A stretch of DNA of 64,000 nucleotides from Absidia repens (taxonomy: Eukaryota > Mucoromycota > Mucoromycetes > Mucorales > Cunninghamellaceae): contig MCGE01000008.1 in assembly GCA_002105175.1 (NCBI GenBank), positions 1,178,001 to 1,242,000 on the forward strand, given 5' to 3'. This document shows, piece by piece, positions 38,258-52,878 of this stretch. Each line of letters opens with the position of its first letter. Within the stretch, counting starts at the first letter, position 1. Both the position numbers and the translations under genes were made by a program. Below the pieces are notes generated by a model. The model worked only from the letters and a program-made list of their open reading frames with translations. It ran no database searches and was not told the DNA's origin.

Positions 38258-40811
38258 ATGGATATTGGTAGTCACGTCCCCAAGCGTCAGCGTGTATCCA
38301 AAGCATGGTAAGTCTGTTTGCCTTTTTTGTACCCTCGTTTTACTGTATGCGATTCAAGCAACTGACTATATGTTATTAGCGAACAGTGCAGAAGCAAGAA
38401 AACAAAGTGCGACGGAGCGCTTCCTATTTGTGGTATATGTTTATCCCAAGGCATGGTTTGTACATACAAGGCTGCTACAAAGAAGGTAATGAGAAGCACT
38501 TGCCGTTGTTTTTTTTCCACTATGCTTGAATAATAATGGACTGACAAGTTGGTTTATTATATTTGTGTAGCGTGGACCACCAAAAGGATACATCGAAGCT
38601 ATCGAAGGACGGTTACACCGACTAGAGGCTCTTATTGGCAGCATTATACAAGAAGACGATCCACGGTTTCAAGCTATATTGACAGAATTAAATGCACCAT
38701 TACAAACTCCTTCTGGCGAACTCATCAGACCACGAAAACCCGGCAATATCACTTCATCTTTTGACACCAACACACTGACGCCGTCACCAACTTCTACACC
38801 GTCTTTACAACAACCGAATCTGGAAAACCCGTCACTGCCCTTACAACAACAACAGCAGGATCAGCAACAACAACAAGATAGTATGGCACAAGGGGGATTG
38901 GGTAACAAAGAGATAGAATCCGTAAACGGTCAGGCTGGGGACAACCTTGGTAATCTTTCGGTGGATGAAAGTGGGCAACTACGATATTACGGCAAGTCAT
39001 CTGGATTTTACATGCTACGCAGTAGTCAGAACTTTCGAAATGGTGCCTTCCGATTCAATTCCAAGGGATATCACGACGATGCCAATAGTATGAATCCTCT
39101 TGAACAACTTATCATTGATCCATTTGAACTACCGCCCGCGGACCTCTCGAAAAAGTTGTTGGATCTTTATTTTACACACTTTTATACTCTGTTACCGATT
39201 GTGCACAAGGACTCGTTTTTGGAATCTTATGAAAGCACCACTCATCCTCCTTCTCAACTGCTGCTAAACGCCATTTATGCTGTTGCTTCTCGTATATGCT
39301 CGGATGAACGCGTCCTTACTTCTCCAGACCAACCTTCGACCGCTGGTGATATCTTTTTTGAACGTGCTCGGATCCTCTTGGACTTTGAATATGATGATTT
39401 CAAGGTGTCGACCGTGCAATCGCTTCTGCTAATGAGCAGTCATCAAAATGGGGCTTTGAAAAGTATTCGTGGATGGATATACAGTGGCATGGTAAGATAT
39501 ATTATTATTATCATATAGTCCATGTAGATATTAATATTTAATTGATTGATTTATATGTTGATACTTTAGGCGTTTAGAATGAGTCAGAACCTTGGCTTGC
39601 ATTGCAATTGCGACGATTGGGATTTGACACACGCCGAAAAAGAAGAACGAAAACGCCTATTCTATTGCTGCTTTGCTATTGACCGAATATCGTGTGCTAT
39701 GCATGGCCGGATACCTTTGATTGATGAAAGGGATTGTGACACTCCATACCCACAAGATAACGACAAGTGCGATGAAGGGACTGGCGGAGACAAGATCATG
39801 GACAACTTCCATGCTTTGATCAAATTATGTGACTTGCTTGGTTCTGTACTTCGGGAAATATACTCTGTTAAGGGTCGACAACAATTGAAACGGATGTCTT
39901 CGCCGGATGCACTGATAGCAAGATTGGACAAGACTCTGAACAACTGGATGGCCAAACTACCAACAGCTGCGCGTTACCGTCCTCCCAATACGCGTCTGGC
40001 TGAAGAAGCCCCGGCACCATCACTTGCCTTATGTCAAATCCATATGCTTTATTACACCTCACTGATTCTGCTTCACCGACCGTTTATTCCTGGGCCAACA
40101 CAAACCGAAGCACCTTCTGTATTTCCCTCTCGTGAAATATGCTCCTATGCTGCCAACAAGATTCTTGATATTGTGGTGTCATTGATGAATGAAGGGCGAC
40201 TGAAAAATATCAACAACTACACCTTGTACTTTATGTTTACTGCTGGCATCATCTTTATCAACGAAGCCTCCTCAACCTCCAGTTTGGACGCCTTTGAATC
40301 CAAGATCAGCATCAACAAAATTATTCACGCTATGGAAACCGTGGAGGCGACATGGACGACTTCAGCACGGCACTCTAATATTTTGGGCGAACTGGCGGGC
40401 CTTCGAGATATCAACTTGGAAGCAGTGAGCGACCATTATAGACGGAAGGAACAACAACGGCAACAGCAACAGCAGCAGCCTGCTCCATCCTTGGTTATGC
40501 CTAATTCACCTCTCTTGAAAGCGAGTGATGCATATCGACCGATACAACAACAACAACAACAGCAACCACATCAACAAGATCAACCACAGCAATATCATGC
40601 CAAAGCGATGGATGATCAGCTCAGTGCCAGTTCTTGGTCCCCTTCGACATCATCGATCTTATTTGACAAACCTACAATGGAAGCCAATGCCACCTTGGAT
40701 AATGCCCGACCCTTTGATCCTTTGGGGACGGCCTTTTTCGGTGTACCTTCCTCCTTTGACGTTAACGAGTGGACCAATTATCTCAGTAGTATGAATCAGC
40801 AACAAGGCTAA
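38258..40811 (+). CDS. Zn2Cys6 fungal transcription factor (4 exons, about 770 aa)
   Basis: The start ATG at 38258 gives MDIGSHVPKRQRVSKAC, and the intron splits the first zinc cysteine codon. Exon 2 completes the Zn2Cys6 cluster (CEQCRSKKTKCDG, CGICLSQGMVC), followed by a basic RGPPKGY linker and a short coiled coil (IEAIEGRLHRLEALIGSI) for dimerisation. The large middle part is a fungal_trans domain (DLYFTHFYTLLPIVHKDSF, RGWIYSGMAFRMSQNLGLH, RKRLFYCCFAIDRI). Poly-Gln tracts lie near residues 120-135 and 630-690. It is a nuclear DNA-binding regulator; targets cannot be told from this sequence. Confidence 0.92.
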
Positions 40812-41447
40812 GTTTAGATTGGTACACACGCACGCACACAAATCCTCTCCTTCTCTTTAGCATAGTGATCTACTCATCTTTTTTTTTATTTTTTAATTAA
40901 TAAAATTACCAATTATTATTATCCTTAGTAGTATCAGGATCGACAATCCTTCATATATGAATCACATATCACATCTTTTTGATTTTTTTGGGCCACGAGA
41001 TTTTCAACGTCCGATTTGGGCGGGATTTCATTGGGTGGGCCCCTTGCTTTTCTTCTCCCGCTTTTTGCTTTCTTTTCCTTTTTTTCTATCTTTTACTTGT
41101 ACAAAACACCGTTACTTTTTTAATATTTCATATATACTTTATATATATTCCTACTGACCTTATATACAATTTTTTTGGTGTCTTTGCTTTTGACTCTCTC
41201 CGCCCTTCTTTTTTTTTTCCTTCCCTTCATTTGTGGGAAAAAATAAAAGCTTTTCATAGCCTTGTGGATTCTCTCTCAACATCAACAAAGTGTAAGTTTA
41301 AAAAAGAACCCTACCTTACAATGTGTTGCGTATATTTATTGACATGGTATTTTTTTCAACATTTTTCCTTACGTCCTCCTTATATATATATATACATAAA
41401 TAGCAGATACACACCTTTTTTTTTATTCATACAGCTGTATTATCACA
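40812..41447. other. intergenic, promoter of the Miro gene
   Basis: No gene is seen. TTTTTGGGCCACGAG (about 40985-40999) and GGGTGGGCCCC (about 41033-41043) lie about 410-460 bases upstream of the start. The rest is T-rich leader with a TA array near 41383. Confidence 0.5.
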
Positions 41448-44341
<2,894 letters not shown>

Positions 44342-44816
44342 GATTGTGTATAGTTTTGTGTAGTGTAGTTGTAGTTTTAGCGTTTGTTTGTACTTTTAAT
44401 ATTATATTTTATTATTATCATTATTATTTACATAAAATAAAATAAATAAAAATCATGATGTATATATGTCCTGTACATGAAAGGGGAAAATTGTTGGGGT
44501 TGGATAAAAAAGTTGCTATGATGGTCAAAAAGAATGACATCTTGTATTACGGTGCTGAAATCAGGGTAATGACATAAATGCAGGTCGATTAAAAAGCTTC
44601 TTTTGGTGAAATTGTTTTCATAACTGCCGTTCATGCGGATGTTGGTTTCACCGATAGCAATAATTGAAGCGCCGCTCTCCTCGGGTGAAAGTTTAAACAC
44701 CAAAGATAAAAATTGGTCATCTCAGATTATTATTTTTTTCTTTCTTTCTTACCCCTTTTTGTCTTCCTTTACTTCCTTTTCTTTTTTTTTTTCTTCTGTT
44801 ATCAATACATCTCTTC
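44342..44816. other. intergenic, no gene seen
   Basis: This is the Miro 3' flank (AATAAAATAAATAAA near 44434) and a T-rich leader for the carrier gene. Confidence 0.6.
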
Positions 44817-45900
44817 ATGCTCAACATCACCAAACAAACACTACCTCCTGTTGGTCATGCTTTTGCCGGCTCTGCTGGTGCCATGTTTGCCTTAGCCCTC
44901 GTCTACCCTCTGGATATGTAAGTTTCAGTGGAACTGATCAATCAGAAAGAAAGCATGTATTCATTGTTGTCCCTTTTTATACAAAGCATCAAAACACGTA
45001 TTCAAGTCCAAACAAAAGGCGATGGAAAGGATGGAAAGGATCAACAGGAACATTATGATTCCGCCTGGGATGGGATCTGTCAAATTGTGGCGAAGGATGG
45101 ATTGACTGGATTGTACGCTGGTTTGAGCAGCTCGTTACTCGGCACGGCATCGACAAACTTCACCTATTTTTACTGCTACTCATTGCTTCGGGATCAATAC
45201 AATGTCAAATTCAACAACAACAACAGTGTTGGTACATTATCGACGGGAATGGAATTGTTATTGGGCGCGGCAGCAGGAGCACTGACGACGTTGATCACCA
45301 CACCAGTCTCTGTAGTAACAACAAGGCAACAAACGCTTCCGGCCGAAGAACGACAAGGTGTACTTGAAACATGCCAAACGATTGTGAAAGAAGAAGGTGT
45401 CTCTGGACTCTGGCGTGGCATCCGCCCTTCTCTGGTGCTCTGTGTCAATCCATCCATCACCTATGGTAGTTTTGAAAAAATCAAACAGTTCGTGCTCAAG
45501 CTTCTCCATACCTCAGTGCTATCGTCGGGCGCCGCCTTTGGTGTCGGGGCTCTCAGCAAAACTTTGGCAACAGTCATTACTTATCCCTATATTATGGCAA
45601 AGGTGCGAATGCAATGGAAACCGTCAAAGGAAATGGAAGGCAAGGTCGAAGCTTACAAGGGTGCATTAGATGTCCTAGCTCGTGTGATAAAACAAGAAGG
45701 ATTTTTTGGTTGGTATAGGGTAAGTGATGAACATTGGCGGGTATATGTTTGGTGAAATCTGATTATTATTATTTTCACAGGGTATGAGCACACAAATCTC
45801 AAAAGCTGTCCTCTCACAAGCCTTGCTCTTTATGATGAAAGATATTTTTACAAACTATACCATCTTGGCTTATGCTCTTTTGAAAAATACTAGAAAGTAG
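44817..45900 (+). CDS. ANT1: SLC25 carrier, peroxisomal adenine-nucleotide type (3 exons, 317 aa)
   Basis: Six-span carrier with three repeats. Signature loops are PLDIIKTRIQ (split by the first intron), TPVSVVTTRQQ and TYPYIMAKVRMQWK. The DGLTGLYAGLSSSLLGTASTNF segment and the TYPYIMAKVRMQ form resemble the PMP47/SLC25A17/yeast Ant1 branch, which brings ATP, CoA or NAD into peroxisomes for fatty-acid activation. Exons are 44817-44917, 44987-45719 and 45781-45900; they sum to 318 codons. Assignment to the peroxisome is by resemblance only. Confidence 0.83.
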
Positions 45901-46629
45901 ACATAGAATAGTACTTATATTTTTTAGAATAGACTGATGTTTTCCCTTCACAACCTTCTACCGCCCATTACATACCCTTCCCCACATTTTTCTATCCCCT
46001 AGTATAGAACTATCCATTTGTACCCCTCTTCCTACCGCCATCACTTGATTGTTTGTTGTATAGTATTTATAAATAAATAAAAAAAGAACATTATACATTG
46101 AATGAATAGTTGAGATTGATTGGTTTTTATTGAATGTATGTACAAAAAAAAAGTAAAAATAGCTAATCTAGGTGTCTATTCTGGATGTCTATCTAAGCTT
46201 CTAATCTAAGCGTCTTGCTATATTAAAGTAATACCCCGTCCAAAATAAATAAATGTCAATATGATCAATACCAAAATATGTACACACATACACGCACACA
46301 CACACAACGCACATAAACACAGACACATACACACACAAAAAGAAAAGAAAAAAAAAAGGTTTTGAGTCAAAAATTTTTTTATTTTCAGTCATTCATCTTT
46401 TACCCTTTCCCTCTTGCAACCATCATCATTACCACTATCAAATAATCGGCAATCAGGCGAAATATAGAGTATACTATAATAGAAGACAGTTGTATATAAA
46501 TATAAAGAGAGAGAGAGAAAGGAATTGAGAAGAGGAGCATAATAAAAAGTGGGTGAGTTTGTTTCAGTTTTTTCAATTTTTTTTTTTTTCGTATTGCCAA
46601 TGTATATAGATAAACCATTTCACCGATCT
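45901..46629. other. convergent 3' flanks, CA-rich stretch
   Basis: The carrier gene and the RBM39-like gene end tail to tail. AATAAATAAA lies near 46070. A degenerate CA/ACAC-rich stretch lies at about 46276-46340, and a GA run near 46505. No gene is seen. Confidence 0.6.
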
Positions 46630-47645
46630 CTAGGTAAAACGTTGATTGTAATCATCTTCGGGCATGAATATAGCTTGTATCTATTAAAAAAAAAAACGAG
46701 GTACGTATTAAAATCTGCGATTGTTTTCATGCTGGCATCATTTGGTTATTATTACCTGTCGACCACCAAACCATCGTCCGTTCAATGCTTGCACTGCTTT
46801 TTCACCAGCTTCTACACTACCAAACTTCAAGTACACTTCACCCTAATGAATCAAATCAAAGCAACCCGATTAATTTTGATCAGTGACCCAAACCTATTTT
46901 GTGTTTCTTTTCTTACCATTGAATTAGGATTAACATAAATGTGTTCAACTGTTCCATATTGTTGGCACTCTTCCTTAATATCTACAGTAAGTTCTTGTAC
47001 CCAGTCAGGTTCGGTTTCACTAAAAAAGCAAGAAAGCTTGATGAGATCGTTTCTAAAATCACTATCTTTGGTTTTGCTATCACTTACTCTGCAGGATCAA
47101 ACATGTTGTTCAATAAAATGGTACGGGATGAGACCACAGTTGGTGTTGGTATAGGACTACATATAAAGATTCGAAATTAGCTCATCAGGTCTCAATAAAT
47201 ATATTCTTGATTACTTACGGTACATTGACAGCTGGTTGTTGTGTGACTTTTTCAGCAGTAGGCATCAAATCTGTTTCCCGAGCAGCCAATTTCTTCATCA
47301 ATTCCGCACGAGACATCGAGTTCAAAGTCATACCAGCAGAATCTATATACATATATATAACATCATGTGAACACTCTCTTCTTTCGTACATAAGCCTTCA
47401 TTTATTTTCCACCTTACCATCATCTAATGGGCCAGAATCATTGATACCATTGCCTTGACCATTGTTGGGTTGTTGTGATTTTTCAGTGACCATGCCCACT
47501 TTGAGCTATAAGATTTAAAAGAGGTCTTAGTATACAATACATACTGAGCAAAAACCAACAAATGTCTTACATTTCGACCAGCTAATTCAAATCCATTCAT
47601 TTTGGATAATGCTTCCTTGGCATCTGCGACATTTCGAAATCTGAA

Positions 47646-47677
<32 letters not shown>

Positions 47678-49064
47678 CGTCAGTAAAATAAGTATTTATC
47701 TTTTTTGCTGGATGCTTACTGTATAAACGCAAACCCTTTAGATCGTCCGGTCGCAAGATCTATACGTAAAAAAAATAAAAATAAAAATAAAAAAAAGTAT
47801 ACGAGACTGTTAGCTCAATGCAAATGATCGTTTCAAGTCATTTTGGCTTTTCATACCTTTGTGAAGGTCGACGAAATCAATAGGTCCATAAGGTTCAAAG
47901 ACTTGACGAAGATCGTGATCTGTAAGAGTATAATTGACGGAGCCGACATATAAGCGTTGATCCATAACATCATGCACAGGAGGTTTTTGAATCGGTTGAG
48001 CTGTAGTTGGAGCCTGATGACCATCGGCAGCTTGATTACTAAAAGGAGAGGGAGAAAAAGAGTTAAGATATCAGTTAACAGTTTTTTTGTTTTGTAATAT
48101 ATATATATATATATCTTACCCATCCATTTGAGCTTGCAATGCCAATCGATTCTTTTCAGCTTCGGTCAATTGTACGATGACAGGGATACCTAGAAGTTTT
48201 TGACCAGACATTGCTAATGCACTTTGTACTGTTGATTCATCATAAAATTCGACATACCCAACTCTAAAAGAAAAAAAGTAGTCAATATCAGCGTTTTCAC
48301 ACATTCCTAATCCTAATTGATTTTACCCTTTTGATCGTCTTGTATTTCGGTCAGATATAATTCTTGCATCACGCACCCGACCAGCTTGCGAGAAAAATTC
48401 GTGGAATTCCCTGTTTTTCAAACGTTGAGCAAGTTGAGTAACAAATACAGTGCGCCTGTCCCTTTCTTCTGGTGGTACCGGAGGGGAATAGGATCTGTCA
48501 CGGTGCCCATGGCGACGACTATGGATAAAATAATACATGTTAATAAAACGAAATTTGAGACACTGACTGATTATTTTCTTACCTGTAACGATCCGGTGAA
48601 TGGCCACGTCTCCGGGGACTTCTGCTTCGGTATCGGTATCTATCCCTCGATCTATGTCGTCTGTCTTCCCTATATCTATCATCCCTATGAGAACGTGAGT
48701 AAGATCGATGGCGTTCATATGAAGGGCTACGGTGTTGGCTTCTGTGTCTAGAGTGAGAGCGGTGTGAGCGAGAAGGTGAGCGTTCGTCGGTTTCATATCG
48801 AGATCTATCAATACAGAATAAAAGAGACTAAGTCTTAACAAAAAACTTTCCATAAAAAATAGAAAATGTAAACTGACCTTTCATCATGTTGTTGACTATG
48901 ATTATGGCGGTTATCCATATCAACATCCACATGGGCAGGATCGTTCGTTTGCTAATAAATAATATAACCAGAGAGTGAGTTTATAAACGAAGATAACAGT
49001 GTTCTTATTCGCCTACCTTTTCTCTGAAGGGAGCATCTAACATGGCTTCAACGTCTAAATCCAT
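46630..49064 (-). CDS. RSD1: RBM39/Rsd1-like splicing factor (about 13 exons)
   Basis: U2AF65-related factor that helps recognise 3' splice sites. The order is: short acidic start ([16 protein letters not shown]), an RS-like domain of SR/HR/DR repeats, RRM1 ([12 protein letters not shown], then SKGVGYVEF), a linker, RRM2 ([29 protein letters not shown]), and a C-terminal U2AF-homology motif with [18 protein letters not shown] and the diagnostic Arg-Trp-Phe in [17 protein letters not shown]. The last exon ends YNQRFT then TAG at 46632-46630. The gene is unusually intron-rich; one intron has a 28-base A run (plus strand, about 47650-47677). Confidence 0.9.
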
Positions 49065-49727
49065 TGTATCGTAACTGTGCGAAGGCAAATAATAAAAAAA
49101 GCAAAAATAAGTTAACAGTAAAACGGAAAGAAAAACAACAAAAAAAAAAATACCCCCCAACGCTATATGACGTTGAAAAGTGCTGCGGGTGCTGAAATAT
49201 TTTCTCCAATCATTGGTCGTTGTACAAGCCGTCATCTTTGTACAGTAGGAACGTCAGATCTTCAGTTATTTTGTCGATATTTGTTAGTTTACTTTACAAT
49301 ATCTACATATATGTATATATCTTACTTCTTTAACGCTGGTATATAAGATTTAGTTGCAGTAAGCAGCTGAAGGCTAAGAAAATGGCGGAGTTTCAAGCAT
49401 TTTTTCATGTCATGCAAAAATATTTCCCACCATTTTCATTGCTCCTTATTACCTTTAACTTTTGCAACGGATATGTATTTATTATCATTATTATTATTGT
49501 TGTTGTTTCTTTTTTACTATATTAAAGTAAAACGAAGGGGGAAATCTGGATGGGTTTGCCATACAAACAAACATAGTTCTTAGCTTTGAACAATCGAGGG
49601 AGGATAATTTTCAAAGTCAGCTTTTTATTGCGGCAATTTTTTTCCTTTTCTTTATTCCTTTTCTCTCACTTCCTCTCAACCTTACTGCTCTAAATATACA
49701 ATATATTCAAGCCACTACTCGTGTACA
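49065..49727. other. divergent promoter region, RBM39-like gene and SH3 adaptor
   Basis: Spacing is 663 bases. It holds AT-rich DNA, an ATT array near 49483-49503 and T-rich leader sequence before the SH3 gene. No gene is seen. Confidence 0.5.
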
Positions 49728-52103
49728 ATGGAAGGTATTGTATTCTGTGCAAATGTTTGTGGTTTCTATGAAATATTTTACTTGATTTAATGACTTTACT
49801 TCGCTTTAAAGTAGAACTTTACAAAGTACTATACGACTACGACGCTCAACGAAATGACGAGTTGTCTTTGAAAGGTGGCGATCAAGTGAGACTTATTGAA
49901 CAAGAAAATGAAGAATGGTGCACTGCTGAAAACGTGGAGACAGGTCAACAAGGTGCTGTACCTATGAACGTAAGAAAAAAAAGTCTCGATTTCCATGACA
50001 ATACTATAAACTTATCATATCGTTTTAGTTTCTTGAAAAGGTGCCCTCACGTTCTAGACTCTCTACCGATACAAATGGTAAGTCAAGTACAGTTGTTATT
50101 TTGCTTTAAGAAATAAAATATAACTTGGTTTGGTTTTTTATTTTCGGATTGAATAGGGCCTTTGTTAGCAAAGGTTTCACAAGATTATACTGCCCAAGAT
50201 GTTGAAGAATTATCTCTCTGGAAAAATGGCATTGTTACCGTACTGGATCAATCTACTGCAGATGGATGGTGGAAAGGCGATTTGAATGGGAAAAGCGGGA
50301 TTTTTCCGTCCGACGTAAGTGACTCAAAGTAACAATCAACTACCGAGTTTTTAATTGTTGTCACGGTTTTTAATATATAGCACGTGGACATTATCGATGC
50401 ATCACAAGAACAAACATCAGGGCCCGATGAAAATGACAAAACCAAGCGGCAGTCCTTCAAATTAGCGGCTTATGGTGTGAAACAAGGTGGGATTGGCAGT
50501 ATTTTGGCGGGCGGATTCAACTTACGCAAGAAGGGCTCCAAGAAAGAAACACCTCCTCATCAAGTATCAGCAGCCGAACAATCGGATGACTCCAAAACCA
50601 ACGTCAATACTTTTCAGAGCAATGCCAAACCTATTGAAGCGAATCGGCGGGGTAAGACAAAAAATAGAAAACACTATTGGTGTCCTTATTTCTCACTCTT
50701 TTGTCTTTTTATATAGAAAAAGCCATAGTAGTTAGTGCCTATACTCCACAAAATGAAGGTAACCATCCCCCCGTCTCATATAGAAAAAAAAAATTCAACT
50801 TCTCCGTTTTTAAAAATATGTCTTGTAGATGAATTGCAACTACTTCCTGGTGCTTATGTCACTATTATTGATGGACTCGACGACGAAGATTGGTGGAGAG
50901 GGGTCAATGAAAAGGGAGAAGAAGGCGTCTTTCCATCAAACTTTGTCCAAATTTTATCAGATCAAGATATACCTTCTCGACCTGTGCGTGCTCGACCTCC
51001 AACTATCCAAACGGACTCACAATCAACCCCGCCATCAGTGAGATCCCCAACAAGTATGGCTAAACCGCCACCTGTACCGGTTGGAAATCGTCGCTCATCA
51101 TTATCAACACGACGAGCGACTGTCACCGATTACGAAAACGCTTCCGAAACACCAGCACCAGCACCGCGACCTCGCACTTTACCTCCAGTACCTTCACGAC
51201 GGACGAATTCGATTAGCAGTTATCAACCATCTCATAATCACAAGCGCACTCCATCCATTCCTCTCGTCTCTCCTGATCTTCCTCCTCCACGTCAAGAACA
51301 GCAGCAGCATCAACAACATTTCGGGAAAACATCAGCACACATTATATCCCCTGGGTCTACTGATACTGGCTCCAGCAACGTCACTCCCACTAGCCCAGTA
51401 TCTGCTGGTCTGGCAAAAGTACCAAAGGTAAACCCTCCACCACAACAGATCAAGGGGTACCATCATGTAAACGAAGAATATTTTTACTGACAAGTGTTTT
51501 GATTTATTTTTATTTATTTTATTTTTTACGTAGACTTTTGGAAAACACCCGTCAGAACGCAAGTGATATATGAATAAAAATATATACAAGCCGGTGTGGT
51601 GAAAGGTTGAATAACAAAAATATTAACCAATATCCTTTTTTTTTTTGACAATAGCAATTTCAGCAATGCAAGGATTTGTAGGCGACGATAACTCCTCTTC
51701 TGCGAATCCTGTACCACCACCCCGTGCTCCAAAGCGATCCATACCATCAGTGCCAGCCAGATCCAACATGAATGAAGACGGCTATTATCAACACTCCCGT
51801 GATTTATCGAACGGTAGCATCACCAGCAACACCACCACCAGCAACAAATCAGTATCATCCCCAAACCTGTCAATAACGACGTCTCCTACCACGATTGTAC
51901 CACCAAAGAGGAATACGGACACTTTTTTAAATAACAATGAATTGTATTCCACGGATGATCCCTTAGAAAAAAAGCTACGTCAATGGTTTAAGGAAGAAGC
52001 TCAAACGATACGACAGGAATTTGAATCTCGTTTGGAAAAAGAACGATGCCATCGCCGAAGACTGGAAGAAGAATTGGAATCTTTGAAACAGCAATTGAGT
52101 TGA
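49728..52103 (+). CDS. three-SH3 endocytic-type adaptor, CIN85/CD2AP- or Sla1-like (9 exons, 596 aa)
   Basis: Three SH3 domains: about residues 3-57 (LYKVLYDYDAQRNDELSL), 72-125 (VSQDYTAQDVEELSLW, WWKGDLNGKSGIFPSD) and 215-275 (VVSAYTPQNEDELQLLPG, WWRGVNEKGEEGVFPSNF). A Pro-rich region with PPPVPVG and PRPRTLPPVP follows, and a C-terminal coiled coil (EARTIRQ-like helix ending RRLEEELESLKQQLS). This layout matches adaptors linking actin and endocytosis. Exons are 49728-49734 (7 nt coding), 49812-49969, 50029-50077, 50157-50314, 50381-50651, 50717-50758, 50829-51456, 51534-51562 (29 nt) and 51655-52103; they sum to 597 codons. The 29-nt exon is my inference: only it joins the last two long exons in frame. 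Confidence 0.85.
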
Positions 52104-52878
52104 AATCGGTTTATTATTTTAGTTATATGTAGTTAGTGTATTAGTATGTTGTATCCTCTTTTTGTTATACTGTTAGCGCTATTTATGACCTTTTTTATTT
52201 ATTTTACTGTATATTGAACCAAATAATAAAGCACTGTCTTAGAACTAAGACATTTTATTTTTCTACAGCTGTGCTTAGATTAATATTAACCAGTCTTCCA
52301 AATACTCCACATGCTATCACGAATTTGCTCTTTTATTTCATTGACTCTTTGATACGTTCGTCGACTCGAAAAATAATTGGATGGAAAAAAAAAAAATTGG
52401 TTTCAATACGTGTCAGTTCAAACTAAGAGGGGGGGGGGCGATGAAGGTTTAAAAACAAAGGACCAAATATCTGCTGGGTGGGCAATACATCATGGGGTCT
52501 ATTATGTTGTCTCAATCCAGATATTAAACACTACTGATTGTGGATATGTGGTTGAGGAATTAGAGGCAAAACAGGAATTGTTTTTTGTTGGATTGGATTG
52601 GGCAAGAACGGCCTGTTACGGTAAGTTAGGTAGGAGTAACACCCGCCTCCCTCTCCCTTCACGCTGAACAGCCCGAGGTCAGGATCAAGCCCGATCTCAC
52701 TGTATGCCCTGGACGGTGTTTGAAATTGCGACCCATAAAATATTTTCGAAAACAAAAACACTTTTTTCTCTGTCTGATTTTTTGATTTTTTTTTTTCCAC
52801 ACACTTGTCATGATTCCTTGCACTCTCTCATGTGTTGGGCAGCGTATCAATTTATCATTGACTTCTAACAGGGTATCT
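52104..52878. other. intergenic, no gene seen
   Basis: The 3' flank of the SH3 gene (AATAAA near 52224) is followed by a G run (52430-52438) and a GC-richer stretch at about 52600-52700 with no recognisable RNA gene. The right end leads into the EF-G2 start. Confidence 0.55.

Noticed and set aside
51457..51490. Apparent early stop or frameshift in the SH3 adaptor
   Set aside because: A 29-nt exon at 51534-51562 restores the frame with GT-AG borders, so a break is not needed.
52600..52740. GC-richer stretch considered as an RNA gene
   Set aside because: No tRNA arms, 5S rRNA or snRNA motifs could be recognised on either strand.
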